Positions 1-8,755 of a stretch of 64,000 nucleotides of DNA are shown piece after piece; positions within the stretch are counted from its first letter, which is position 1; each line of letters opens with the position of its first letter. The notes under the pieces are model-generated. The model made no database searches, had not been told where the DNA came from, and saw only the letters and a program-made list of their open reading frames with translations. The translations under genes were made by a program, and so were the position numbers. Source of the DNA: Blastocatellia bacterium (GTDB lineage: Bacteria > Acidobacteriota > Blastocatellia > Chloracidobacteriales > JADJPF01); the NCBI GenBank assembly GCA_016713405.1, contig JADJPF010000023.1, positions 43,197 through 107,196 on the forward strand, read 5' to 3'.

Positions 1-737
1 TACCAGGCTTTGCTACAGGTCTTTGGATTTGGTATCACCAAATACCAGAATTTTCTAAAAATTATAAAACTATTGTTTTTGATAATCGTGGTGTAGGTCG
101 CTCAAAAAATCCTATTTATCCATTCTCAATGGAAAGAATGGCTGATGATGTAGCTGATTTAATGGATTTTTTAAGAGTTAGAAAAGCACATATTTTAGGT
201 GCTTCAATGGGCGGGTTTATTGCACAGGAATTAGCTTTGAAATATCCAGAAAAAGTTTCTAGCCTAATACTTTGTTGTACAAGTTTTGGTGGAAAAAATC
301 ATGTTTCTCCATCAGCAGAAACTTTAATGGCAATGAGTTCTTTTGAAGATCCAAATTCAGAGCAAAGAATTAGAAAAAACTTAAAATTTGCTTTAGCTCA
401 AGATTTTCAAACAACAAAAGAAGAAGAATTTGAAAAAATAGTTGGACTACGTTTAGCAAACCCAATTTTATATCAAGCTTATTTAAGTCAATTACAAGCA
501 GCTATGACATTTGATGTTGAAGCTAAATTAAAAGATTTAACTACACCAACTTTAATAGTAACTGGAGATAAAGATCCAATGGTGCCAGTAGCAAATTCTT
601 ATAACTTAGCAAAAAGAATAAAAGATTCTCGCCTAGAAGTTATTAATGATGGTGGACACTCAGTTTTTATTGAATATCCAAAGGTCTTTAACCAACTAGT
701 CATAGATTTTCTTAATGGTCAAAAGAGGAATAATTAA
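1..737 (+). CDS. Alpha/beta hydrolase, 5' end cut by window edge
   Basis: The frame is already open at base 3, so the start lies outside the window. The visible part begins with an oxyanion-side PGF, then an FDNRGVGRS segment typical of alpha/beta hydrolase strand 4. The nucleophile elbow is GASMGG, followed by the acid in TGDKDPMVP and the histidine in NDGGHS, so the Ser-Asp-His triad is complete. About 245 residues are visible, close to a full family length, so little is missing. The stop is one base before the FabH-like gene, which indicates an operon with the PHA/fatty-acid genes. The substrate is not predictable; an esterase or thioesterase in the same pathway is reasonable inference. 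Confidence 0.85.
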   Translation, partial: PGFATGLWIWYHQIPEFSKNYKTIVFDNRGVGRSKNPIYPFSMERMADDVADLMDFLRVRKAHILGASMGGFIAQELALKYPEKVSSLILCCTSFGGKNHVSPSAETLMAMSSFEDPNSEQRIRKNLKFALAQDFQTTKEEEFEKIVGLRLANPILYQAYLSQLQAAMTFDVEAKLKDLTTPTLIVTGDKDPMVPVANSYNLAKRIKDSRLEVINDGGHSVFIEYPKVFNQLVIDFLNGQKRNN

Positions 738-738
738 A

Positions 739-1734
739 ATGCCACGTTATGCCAGAATTGTTGGTACAGGTTCTTATGTGCCAGAAAAAATGCTAACCAA
801 TGACGACTTAAGCCAAATGTTAGGCGAAGATATAAATACTTTTGTCTCCCAAGTTGTAGGAATAGAGCGTCGTCATATTTGTTCTGAAAAAGAAAACACC
901 ATTGATTTAGCTGTTGAAGCAGGACGTAGAGCTATAACAAAAGCTAATTTAACCGCAGAAGCAATTGATTTAATTATTGTTGCAACAGATACACCAGCTT
1001 ATATTTCTCCAGCTACTTCAGCCGTTGTTCAATATTGTTTAGGTGCTAAAAATGCTGGTTCATTTGATGTTAATTGTGCTTGTGCTGGTTTTGTTACCGC
1101 ACTAAAAACCGCAGCTACTTATATTATGGGCGATCCTGAATATAAAAATATTTTGGTTATTGGTGCCTATGCTATGAGTAAATATTTAGACTGGGAAGAC
1201 AAAAAAACTTGCACAATCTTTGCTGATGGTGCTGGTGCTGTTGTTTTACAAGCTAGTGAAGAACCAGGTTATTTAGCTTCAAAACTTCTTGCTGATGGAC
1301 AATATCATAATTATTTAGGGATATTTGCAGGCGGGACAGCAATGCCCATCAATAAACAAGTTTTCCGTGAAGGAAAATATAATAAAGTAAGATTTTTACA
1401 AAAATATCCTCCAGAAGTTAACATTGAAGGTTGGCCTAATTTAGTTAAAGAAACACTAAAAAAAGCCAATGTTGAAATTAAAGATGTTAAACAATTTCTT
1501 TTTACCCAAGTTAATTTAAGCACCATTAAGGCTGTTACAGAGCGTTTAGAAGTGCCTATGTCGCTTGCTCATACAATTATGGGCAAATGGGGTTATACAG
1601 GATCAGCTTGTATTCCTATGGCACTAGATGACTTAGTAGATTTAGGCAAGCTTAAAAATGGGGATCTAATTGTAATGTGTGCTTCTGGTGGTGGCCTAAA
1701 TATGGCTTGTACGGTTTTTCGGTGGTTTATCTAA
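739..1734 (+). CDS. FabH-like 3-oxoacyl-ACP synthase III family protein, non-canonical active site
   Basis: 331 residues with a thiolase fold of the KAS III type. I chose ATG 739 over an in-frame start at 715 because AAGAGGA lies at about 723-729 and it starts right after the upstream stop. The N-terminal IVGTGSYVPE and the IVATDTP segment match KAS III. The nucleophile is kept: Cys115 in NCACAGF aligns with the catalytic Cys of AACSGF. The other two triad positions appear changed. The usual HQANLR reads TQVNLS (Thr256) and the usual YGNTSAAS reads WGYTGSAC (Tyr286). Without His and Asn, decarboxylative condensation is doubtful; transacylase or hydrolase activity, as in some KAS III-like acyltransferases, is possible. 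The alignment was made by eye. Confidence 0.85.
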   Translation: MPRYARIVGTGSYVPEKMLTNDDLSQMLGEDINTFVSQVVGIERRHICSEKENTIDLAVEAGRRAITKANLTAEAIDLIIVATDTPAYISPATSAVVQYCLGAKNAGSFDVNCACAGFVTALKTAATYIMGDPEYKNILVIGAYAMSKYLDWEDKKTCTIFADGAGAVVLQASEEPGYLASKLLADGQYHNYLGIFAGGTAMPINKQVFREGKYNKVRFLQKYPPEVNIEGWPNLVKETLKKANVEIKDVKQFLFTQVNLSTIKAVTERLEVPMSLAHTIMGKWGYTGSACIPMALDDLVDLGKLKNGDLIVMCASGGGLNMACTVFRWFI

Positions 1735-1789
1735 AATCAAACCACTATTTTTTAGCAACACAAATTCTTATAAAAACTTAGGAGAAACT

Positions 1790-2122
1790 ATGAATTTAAT
1801 GTCAATTTATGAAGAAACTGCAAAAGTAGGTATTCGCAGCACATTGCATATACAAAAGGCTGCTGATAAAGTAGCTCAAAGCTTTATTGAAGCTACTATG
1901 ACTTCAAAAGATGCTAACACTACTGTTGTAAAAGAATATATCAATAGTTGCTACCAAACACGTCAACAATTTTTAGATAAAATGGCAGATACAGCAGAAA
2001 AATTAGTTACTGATTATCCATTTAAGAAAGAAGTAACAGAATTTAATGCTCGTACTGCTGAAAATACAAAAAAAGCTTTTGAATTATTTTCTTTGCCTGT
2101 GGTGACAACTGCTAAAAAATAA
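1790..2122 (+). CDS. Small helical phasin-like protein
   Basis: 110 residues, predicted almost wholly helical, with no signal peptide or membrane segment. The composition (A, K, E, T rich, amphipathic periodicity) and size match phasins, which coat PHA granules. It has an AGGAG ribosome site eight bases before ATG. Its place between the FabH-like gene and the PhaJ/PhaC genes supports a granule role. No catalytic motif is seen. Phasin families are very divergent, so the call rests on size, composition and context. It is too short to be a normal PhaE subunit of class III PHA synthase. A strong palindrome follows the gene and may make it the end of a transcript. Confidence 0.55.
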   Translation: MNLMSIYEETAKVGIRSTLHIQKAADKVAQSFIEATMTSKDANTTVVKEYINSCYQTRQQFLDKMADTAEKLVTDYPFKKEVTEFNARTAENTKKAFELFSLPVVTTAKK

Positions 2123-2170
2123 ATAACTTAGCTGTTAGAAAGATTGTTAAATATAGGGTCAATTATTTAT

Positions 2171-2194
2171 CTAAGCCCTAAATTTAGGGCTTAG
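2171..2194. terminator. Perfect 24-bp palindrome after the phasin-like gene
   Basis: A fully self-complementary sequence built on CTAAGCCCTAAA and its complement, followed on the + strand by AATTTT. In the 106-bp gap between the phasin-like gene and the PhaJ-like gene it could act as a weak intrinsic terminator or transcript-end stabiliser, giving the phasin different dosage from the downstream enzymes. A protein-binding operator cannot be excluded. Confidence 0.5.
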
Positions 2195-2228
2195 AATTTT
2201 CATAATCAAATTACCTTAAAACAACTGT

Positions 2229-2624
2229 ATGAATAATATTCAAATCAACAAAACATTTAGTACAAATATAAGCTTTACTCAAGCTGATATTAATAAATTT
2301 GCTGAAATTAGCGGCGATAAAAACCCTATTCATATAGATTTAGAATATGCTGCTAAATCCAGATTTGGTAAAACTATTGCTCATGGAATGCTGGTTTATT
2401 CTGTGATTAGTGAATACTTAAATAAAGAATTTCCTAAAGGTAAACAATTATCACAGGAATTAGCTTTTCTTAGTCCTGTTTATACTGAAGAAGAATTATT
2501 CTTAATGCAGCAAATAACTACTATAAAAACCGAAGAACAAATAGTAGAAGTAAAAACTTCTGTTACTAAAACAGATGGAACTCTAGCTTGTCAAAGTCTA
2601 ACTTTATTAAAATTATCTAATTAG
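2229..2624 (+). CDS. phaJ: MaoC/PhaJ-like (R)-specific enoyl-CoA hydratase
   Basis: 131 residues, the normal length of a single hot-dog PhaJ. The signature SGDKNPIHIDLEYA carries the catalytic Asp30 and His35, and the IAHGML segment follows at about residue 54. In known PhaJ enzymes this fold hydrates trans-2-enoyl-CoA from beta-oxidation to (R)-3-hydroxyacyl-CoA, the PhaC substrate. It is followed after 14 bases by a second hot-dog protein without these catalytic residues, then by an acyl-CoA synthetase and PhaC. The order suggests fatty acids are activated, oxidised and diverted to PHA. The symbol is given by motif and context; a MaoC-type dehydratase of another acyl-CoA or acyl-ACP pathway remains possible. 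Confidence 0.8.
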   Translation: MNNIQINKTFSTNISFTQADINKFAEISGDKNPIHIDLEYAAKSRFGKTIAHGMLVYSVISEYLNKEFPKGKQLSQELAFLSPVYTEEELFLMQQITTIKTEEQIVEVKTSVTKTDGTLACQSLTLLKLSN

Positions 2625-2638
2625 AAGGAAAAAGTTAA

Positions 2639-3025
2639 ATGTTTGTAAAAGTTGATGTTGGAGATCAAGCGGTAAGTAAAAAGATTTTTACTGATTCTCA
2701 ATTAGAAGAATATGCTTCTTTGATAGGAAAAAAAACTTTTTCATCAGTTGATAAAACTAGCATTGTTCCAGAGGCTTTGATAGCAGGGCTTTTTTCTATG
2801 ATACTTGGTACAACACTACCTGGTGAAGGTACTATTTATCTTAAACAAAAATTAAATTTTTTATCTCAAGCAAATGCAGCCGATGAACTGACTGCTAAAG
2901 TTGAAATTGTAGATATTCGTCAAGATAAAGGGTTAATTACTTGTAAAACAACTTGTTTGGATTCTAAAAACAAAATTATTTGTGAGGGAGAAGCTTTAGT
3001 AATGAATAAAGCTAAAGTTTCTTAA
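2639..3025 (+). CDS. Degenerate MaoC-like hot-dog protein, likely partner subunit
   Basis: 128 residues, similar in length and in the second-half pattern (IYLKQKLNFLSQANAADELTAKV) to MaoC dehydratases. The catalytic segment is lost: where PhaJ has SGDxNPIHxD this protein reads LIGKKTFSSVD, with no Asp/His pair, and the HGM loop is replaced by IAGLFSM. It sits 14 bases after the intact PhaJ-like gene with AGAAGGAA as ribosome site. An active and an inactive hot-dog subunit encoded side by side recalls the HadA/HadB heterodimers of mycobacteria, where one chain binds substrate and the other catalyses. That parallel is inference. It could instead be an independent thioester-binding protein. Confidence 0.65.
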   Translation: MFVKVDVGDQAVSKKIFTDSQLEEYASLIGKKTFSSVDKTSIVPEALIAGLFSMILGTTLPGEGTIYLKQKLNFLSQANAADELTAKVEIVDIRQDKGLITCKTTCLDSKNKIICEGEALVMNKAKVS

Positions 3026-3031
3026 AATAAT

Positions 3032-4812
3032 ATGAAGTATGAAAATCTATATCTGCTTTTTCAAGAACGAGTTAAAGAATATGGTGAAAAGAATTTTTTA
3101 TATACTCGTGAACAAGACTCTTGGCAAGCAATGTCATGGAATAATTTTGCTTACCAAGTAAAATGTTTTAGTTCAGCACTGTTTTCATTAGGTTTAACAA
3201 AAGGTCATTCGGTTTGCATTTTAATGGGGACTTTACCAGAATGGCCCATTAGCGATCTTGGGACTATTTTTGCTGGTGGTGTAAGTGTTGGACTTTATCC
3301 TACAAGCTCGGCTGAACAGTGTAAATATATTATTAACCATTCAGATGCAGAATATATTGTTGTTGACAGTAAGCAGCAACTAAACAAAATTCTTGCAATA
3401 AAATCTGAAATTCCAAAAATTAAAAAAATAATTGTTTTAGATGAACAGTTAGCAGGTTCTGAAATAATTTCTTATAAAGATTTCTTAAAATTAGGTAGTG
3501 AAAATTTAAGCAATGTAAAAGCCAATTTGTCAGAGATTGGAAAACAAACCAAAGCTTCTGATATCGCTATTATGGTTTATACTTCAGGAACAACAGGACT
3601 TCCAAAAGGTGCTTGTCTAAGCCATCAATATATTATCAATAGCGTAGAATCGCTTTTAGAAACTGTTCCTGTTTATGACACAGATAGATCTTTTTCCTAT
3701 TTACCCTATTGTCATGTAGCAGAAAGAATTACAGGTTTTTATAACCGGTTATATGCAGGTTCACCAGCCTATTTTGTTCAAGACTTAAATAAGCTTTGGC
3801 ATTATATGTTAGAAGTAAAACCAACAATATTTGGCAGTCTACCAAGATTTTTTGAAAAATTCATAGCAAAATTATTTCTGATGTTGAAAATGCTTCTACT
3901 CAAGAACAACATTTATTTAATAAAGTAGTCAAAATTGGCCGAGAAATAGACGACTTAAAACAGCAAAACTTACCTGTACCAACTTATTTATTAGAAATCT
4001 ATGAAACTCTGTCATCAGAAATACAAAGTAAAATTAAATCTTATTTTGGTGGAGAAATCCGAATACTTTCTTCTGGTGGTGCGCCACTTCCACAAGAAAT
4101 TGCTGAATTTTTTAGTGCTTTAGGGCTGCCAATTTTACAAGCCTATGGGTTAACAGAAAATCTTTGTGCTGCTTTTAATCGTGCTGATAATCATCGTTTT
4201 GGCACAGTTGGACAAGCTATGCCAGGTTGCAAAATAAAAATAGCCGCAGATGGTGAAATTATGTTGCAAAGCGAAATGATGTTTAGCGGTTATTATAAAG
4301 AGCCTGACAAAACTGCGGAAATGTTTCAAGATGGCTGGCTAGTAACTGGCGATTTAGGCCAGTTAACAAGCGATGGATTTCTAAAAATTATTGGTCGTAA
4401 AAAAGAGCTAATTATTACTTCAACAGGAAAAAATGTTGCTCCTGCATTGCTAGAAAATCTGTTAAAGGAACACGCCCTTGTTAGTCAAGCAATGGCTTAT
4501 GGCGATGGCAAAAGCTATTTAACAGCACTAATTACACTTAATCAACTAGAAACAGAAAATTATGCACAAAGAAATAAAATTGATTATTTAGATTTTGCTG
4601 ATTTAACTAAAAAACAAGAAATAATTTCTTTGGTGCAAAATCTAGTAAACAAAGTTAATAGCCAAGTTTCATCAACTGAAGCAATAAAAAAATTTGTAAT
4701 TTTAGAACATGATTTAAGCATTGAAGCAGGTGAAATTACCCCAACTCTAAAAGTAAAAAGAAATGTTGTTGCACAAAATTATAAAGAAGCTTTAGAAGGC
4801 CTTTATAGCTAA
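3032..4812 (+). CDS. Long-chain acyl-CoA synthetase (AMP-binding), one frameshift
   Basis: Two open frames make one ANL-superfamily enzyme of about 590 residues. The first (3032 to about 3855) carries the N-terminal domain and the P-loop YTSGTTGLPKGA. The second (about 3862-4812) carries YGLTEN, the GDLG hinge region, GRKKELI and the C-terminal TPTLKVKR with the catalytic Lys. The break is at the A-run 3855-3859: one more A restores FFEKIHSK and an open frame to 4812. The enzyme would activate fatty acids with ATP and CoA. It lies six bases after the degenerate hot-dog gene and two bases before phaC, so it belongs to the PHA operon. The frameshift fits the homopolymer pattern seen elsewhere in this window. 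Confidence 0.85.
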
Positions 4813-4814
4813 CC

Positions 4815-5828
4815 ATGAATTTATTTAAGTTAACGGCAATGATGATGCAGCTTTTTCAAACTCCTAAAGTAGCACAAACTCCATCAGAAATAATTTTTTC
4901 TGATTATACTTTTAAGGTTTATCATTATTTGCCTAAAAATAAACTTGTGTCTGATGTGCCAATTCTAATAGTCAATTCACTGGTAAATAAATATTACATT
5001 CTGGATTTGATGCCAGGCAAAAGCTATGTTGAATATTTAGTTAATCAAGGATTTAATGTTTATTTAATTGATTGGGGAGTGCCTGAAAGCAGCGATTCTA
5101 GCTTAAGTTTAGAGGATTACATCAACTTTTTTTTAAGCAAAATTGTTAAACAAGTCTTAAAACACTCACAAGCAAAAAAGCTTTCAATCATTGGTTATTG
5201 TATGGGCGGGACAATGGCTTTAGTCTATACAGCTATTAAACAAGAGTTTGTGCAAAGCCTGATTTTACTGGCTACTCCAGTTGATTTTCATAATGATTCG
5301 CTGCTTAGTTTATGGGGTAGCCCAGAAAATTTTAATGTTGATAAATTTATTAATGTTTATGGAAATGTTCCAAAAGAAGTGCTTTATACAACTTTTATGA
5401 TGCTTAAACCGCTAAAAAACATTACTAAATATGTTGATTTAGCAGAAAATATTGAAAATGAAGAATATATAAAAATTTTTGCTGCCTTTGATTATTGGAT
5501 AAAAGACACAATACCAATTGCTGGTGAAACTTTTCGACAATTTATTAAATATGCTTATCAACAAAATTTGCTTGTAAAAAATCGCTTTCCTTTGGGAAAT
5601 CAAATTATAAGCTTAAAAAATGTTAAATGCCCTCTACTAAATGTCTTAGCTGAACATGATGAAATTGTCCCTCTTAAATCTTCGGAAATCTTAATGCAGT
5701 TAGTTGGCAGCAAAGATAAAGAATTATTAAAAGTTAAAGGCGGTCATCACGGCCTTTCCATTGGGCTAAGTGCAATAAAAATTGTTTGGCCTAAAACAGT
5801 TGATTGGTTGCTCTCTCATAGCAAATAA
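4815..5828 (+). CDS. phaC: Poly(3-hydroxyalkanoate) synthase, class III-like PhaC
   Basis: 337 residues, the size of class III/IV PhaC (about 350) rather than class I/II (about 560). The lipase-like box is GYCMGG with nucleophile Cys129, the hallmark of PHA synthases where lipases have Ser. LIDWGVP at residues 84-90 matches the conserved region before it. Asp282 (AEHDEIVP) and His311 (GGHHGL) complete the triad. It polymerises (R)-3-hydroxyacyl-CoA at the granule surface. Class III enzymes need PhaE and class IV need PhaR; neither is recognisable nearby, and the 110-residue phasin-like protein is the only candidate accessory. It starts two bases after the acyl-CoA synthetase stop, consistent with coupling. 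Confidence 0.85.
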   Translation: MNLFKLTAMMMQLFQTPKVAQTPSEIIFSDYTFKVYHYLPKNKLVSDVPILIVNSLVNKYYILDLMPGKSYVEYLVNQGFNVYLIDWGVPESSDSSLSLEDYINFFLSKIVKQVLKHSQAKKLSIIGYCMGGTMALVYTAIKQEFVQSLILLATPVDFHNDSLLSLWGSPENFNVDKFINVYGNVPKEVLYTTFMMLKPLKNITKYVDLAENIENEEYIKIFAAFDYWIKDTIPIAGETFRQFIKYAYQQNLLVKNRFPLGNQIISLKNVKCPLLNVLAEHDEIVPLKSSEILMQLVGSKDKELLKVKGGHHGLSIGLSAIKIVWPKTVDWLLSHSK

Positions 5829-5842
5829 TATTGTGGGGTTTT

Positions 5843-7105
5843 ATGAAGCGTAAAATTTTAATTATCTTTTTATTATTTTTAATCACAATGTCAGAAAATT
5901 TAATTAGCTATGGTCAAGATAAAAAAGCAACTAATAACAGGGTTGTTTTAGAAGACACTTTTACTAAAGTTCTACATGGTTGGGTAAAAGTAGAGCGTTA
6001 CAAAATAGAAAATGAAAATTTTTTAGCAGAAGACTATCCGCTAGATAATAGAGGTGATCAAGATGGACAGCGAGCAGAGTTTTTTGCTAGCAAACAGCCA
6101 CATTCTAGCCGCTTTTTACTTTATTACGCGCCAGAATGGGATAAAAAAGACAATAAATCAACACCAATATTATTAGTACATGGTGCTAATGATAATGCTG
6201 ATCGTGCTTGGGCAAATCCTGGCGAATATGGCTTTGGTTGTGGTTCTCCAATTTGTGCAAAAACTGGCTTAATGCAAAGTTTAGTTGCAGAAGGTTACAG
6301 AGTTTTTGCAATTAATTTTCCTCATAAACATGGCGATAACTTGCTTTGGGCGCAACAAATTGGAGAAGCAATTTCAAGAATTAAAGTTTTAACAAACGCT
6401 AGTCAAGTTAATGTAATTGCTTGGAGCAAAGGAGCATTTGCTAGCCGACTTTATGCTAGCAGCATAAAAGCTAAATGGGGAAAAGATTATGCTAATGATA
6501 TAAACAAATTAATTTTAGTTGGGTGTCCAAACTCAGGGATAGATTATGCGTTTCGTCATGGCACAACGCTTAATAACTTAGTTTTTCCTAGCTGTGGTGG
6601 ATTTAAGGTAAATGGCCCGGCTGTACATACATCAATACTTTGTCAGGAAAAATGGCAGTCATTTCCCGAACTATCAATTTATACAACTAAAGCAGGCAAT
6701 TTTTTCCCCGGTCAAAAGCAAATGTTAAGAAAATGGGATCAAAAATTTTCATTGCCAGAAAATGAAACTGACTGGAAAACAACTTATTATGGTGGAAAAG
6801 GTTCTGTTTCTGAAAGCCTAGGAATTGATTCAGCAATTGAGCAAGGATCTTTAGTAAAACAAGTCTTATCTCAAGAAATCCCTAAATCTATCAACACTTA
6901 TTTATTAGCTGGTAGCAGTGCCAACATACCGCTTTTTCATAATGAACACACGGGCCCAAGTGATGGACTTGTGTTTCTTGATAGCGCGATGGACAAAACC
7001 GCTATAGCAAATTTGTCAGGAAGTGCGGCAATAGAAACTAATCATTTACTGCTTACCTGGCATAGCAAATCTATAGCGCAAATTAGCGAATGGTTAAAAA
7101 AATAG
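5843..7105 (+). CDS. Secreted alpha/beta hydrolase, lipase-like
   Basis: About 420 residues with an N-terminal signal peptide (MKRK followed by a hydrophobic run to about residue 20). I chose ATG 5843, 11 residues before the hydrophobic run ends, because it gives a clean signal peptide; an in-frame TTG at 5831 is less likely. TPILLVHGANDNADRAW is the strand 3 and oxyanion region and AWSKGA is the nucleophile elbow with Ser. Cysteines in GCGSPICAK and near PSCGG could form disulfides in an exported protein. It follows phaC by 14 bases and precedes an MFS transporter by 11. Extracellular polyester or lipid hydrolysis is a reasonable guess, but the substrate is unproven. Confidence 0.75.
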   Translation: MKRKILIIFLLFLITMSENLISYGQDKKATNNRVVLEDTFTKVLHGWVKVERYKIENENFLAEDYPLDNRGDQDGQRAEFFASKQPHSSRFLLYYAPEWDKKDNKSTPILLVHGANDNADRAWANPGEYGFGCGSPICAKTGLMQSLVAEGYRVFAINFPHKHGDNLLWAQQIGEAISRIKVLTNASQVNVIAWSKGAFASRLYASSIKAKWGKDYANDINKLILVGCPNSGIDYAFRHGTTLNNLVFPSCGGFKVNGPAVHTSILCQEKWQSFPELSIYTTKAGNFFPGQKQMLRKWDQKFSLPENETDWKTTYYGGKGSVSESLGIDSAIEQGSLVKQVLSQEIPKSINTYLLAGSSANIPLFHNEHTGPSDGLVFLDSAMDKTAIANLSGSAAIETNHLLLTWHSKSIAQISEWLKK

Positions 7106-7116
7106 GAAAATAATTT

Positions 7117-8394
7117 ATGTCTACCCTGGTCAAAGAAGCAAATATAAAAGCTGAAAAAACAGAAAATATAAATAATTATTCTTGGTATGTACTAGGCTTG
7201 CTTACAGTAGTTTATGCCTTAAACTTTCTGGATCGTTCGCTAATTTATATTTTATTTACTCCAATTAAAAAAGAATTGTTGCTATCAGATTTACAATTAG
7301 CACTGCTTGGAACTACTTCATTTGTAATATTTTATACACTTTTAGGGATTCCTTTTGGCCGACTAGCTGACCGAACAATTCGCAAAAATTTAATTGCAAT
7401 TGGACTAGCAATTTGGAGCCTCTTTTCTGGCTTAACTGGTTATGCAGAAAGCTTTTGGGGGATTTTTTTTTGCCGCGTCATGGTTGGGGTAGGCGAAGCG
7501 ACTTTAGGCCCAGCAGCACTTTCCCTGCTAAGTGATTATTTTCCTGTCAAGATGCGTGCTACTGTTCAAGCTATTTATTCCTCTGGAATACCTTTGGGTG
7601 GTGGGATAGCATTTTTTCTAGGTGGTTGGATAGGTAGCTCAATGGGTTGGCGTTGGGCATTTTATTTGTTAGGTTTTCCAGGGCTTCTTGTAGCTTTATT
7701 TGTTTTTCTCTTAAAAGAACCTTCACGCGGTCAAACAGAAAAAAATATTACTCTTTATCAACCAGGGGATTGGAAACGGCTTTTTAGGTCTAAAGCTTTA
7801 AGATTTCATCATATTGGTTATGCTCTTTTTGCTTTAGCTGCAAATAGTTTAACTATTTGGGGGCCTTCGTTTTTCTCTCGTGTACACGGCTTAAGCATAG
7901 CAACCATAGGGCTTCTAGCCGGTATCCTTTCTATTTTAGGTGGAATGCCAGGTACAATTTTAGGTGGCTATGCTTCAGATTGGTTTAGAAAAAAAGGTCG
8001 TGGTGGACGGATGCTTTTTACTAGCTATGGTGCAATTGCTTGTATTCCACTTTGGCTAATGTTGCTTTATAGCAATAATGTTATTTTGCTTGTAACCGCA
8101 AATTTATTTTTGTTAGCTGCTGCATTAATTTGGCTTGGCCCCGCAGCCGCAGACGTTCATGATATTGCCGGGCCACAACTTAGAGGATTAGGAATAGGAG
8201 TTTACTTTTTTACAGTTAATATGATTGGTTATGGCTTTGGCCCTCCAATTGTTGGCAAACTTAATGATTTAATGGGAGTTAGCACCAATCCTAACCAAAT
8301 TAAATTTTCACTTTTAATCTGTCCTCTAACTTGTGTTTTGAGTGCTTTTTTCCTTTATTTAGGCAGTAGAGCAATGGAAAAAGAGAGTAGTTAA
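7117..8394 (+). CDS. MFS transporter, spinster-like family
   Basis: 425 residues with about 12 hydrophobic segments. After a short polar N-terminus the first helix contains YALNFLDRSLIYIL, and the loop 2-3 motif GRLADRTIRKN is the MFS signature. The second half repeats it as GGYASDWFRKKGRGGR. The N-terminal NFLDR pattern is common in spinster-type transporters of lipids or organic anions. AGGAAAATAATTT precedes the ATG. It is the last gene of the PHA/hydrolase cluster and could import products released by the secreted hydrolase; that is inference from position only. No terminator is obvious; the next 45 bases are AT-rich. Confidence 0.85.
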   Translation: MSTLVKEANIKAEKTENINNYSWYVLGLLTVVYALNFLDRSLIYILFTPIKKELLLSDLQLALLGTTSFVIFYTLLGIPFGRLADRTIRKNLIAIGLAIWSLFSGLTGYAESFWGIFFCRVMVGVGEATLGPAALSLLSDYFPVKMRATVQAIYSSGIPLGGGIAFFLGGWIGSSMGWRWAFYLLGFPGLLVALFVFLLKEPSRGQTEKNITLYQPGDWKRLFRSKALRFHHIGYALFALAANSLTIWGPSFFSRVHGLSIATIGLLAGILSILGGMPGTILGGYASDWFRKKGRGGRMLFTSYGAIACIPLWLMLLYSNNVILLVTANLFLLAAALIWLGPAAADVHDIAGPQLRGLGIGVYFFTVNMIGYGFGPPIVGKLNDLMGVSTNPNQIKFSLLICPLTCVLSAFFLYLGSRAMEKESS

Positions 8395-8445
8395 ATTTTT
8401 AGCGTTTTTTAGATAAACATTCAGTATTTATTGATAATCGATGTA

Positions 8446-8583
8446 CTAAGATTTATCTCCTGATTCTGTAGAGTTTGTTGATTCTATAGAAATTTCTGTA
8501 ACTACGTTTTCTACACTTTGACTTTGAGCATCATGAGTTAAGATTATTTGTTGAATTTCAGAAGATTCAATATCTTGTTGCTC
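8446..8583 (-). pseudogene. Displaced C-terminal tail of the RelE-like toxin gene
   Basis: On the minus strand this stretch is an open frame of 45 codons plus TAG, beginning EQQDIESSEIQQII and ending in an acidic Ser/Thr-rich tail. It has no start codon of its own. Joining it to the toxin gene across the 172-bp element and removing one copy of the 8-bp duplication gives a continuous frame: SKSEQQ then DIESSEIQQII. This fits the usual C-terminus of this RelE/HigB-like family, where the strand ending IYSKS is followed by a short helix. I infer it is the original 3' end of the toxin gene, cut off by the insertion. Confidence 0.75.
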
Positions 8584-8755
8584 GGTAGCTCTCCACTTAA
8601 TCGGGGTCAGATGAAATAACAAGAAAAAACATAGATTTTTGGTTAATTAATAATGAAGCTTCAACGAAGAATCAATAACTTACAGCCAATAATTTCCTTA
8701 AATTATCCTCAATTTTATGCTTTTTATCACGGCCCCGATTTAATGGGGAGCTACC
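8584..8755. mobile_element. 172-bp MITE with 25-bp terminal inverted repeats and 8-bp target duplication
   Basis: The left end begins GGTAGCTCTCCACTTAATCG and the complement of the right end begins GGTAGCTCCCCATTAAATCG. The two 25-bp ends (8584-8608 and 8731-8755) agree at 21 positions by eye. The 8 bases TGTTGCTC occur directly before (8576-8583) and directly after (8756-8763), as expected for a target-site duplication. The interior is AT-rich with no transposase frame, so it is non-autonomous. Terminal GG with 8-bp duplications occurs in the ISL3, IS1595 and IS256 families; which one moves this element is unknown. It is inserted inside the 3' end of the toxin gene on the minus strand. Confidence 0.8.

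Noticed and set aside
8394..8445. Weak similarity of this stretch to the lipase operator region (TTTAGA-AAAC-TTC-like pattern at both)
   Set aside because: Matches are short, AT-rich and interrupted; not above what this composition gives.
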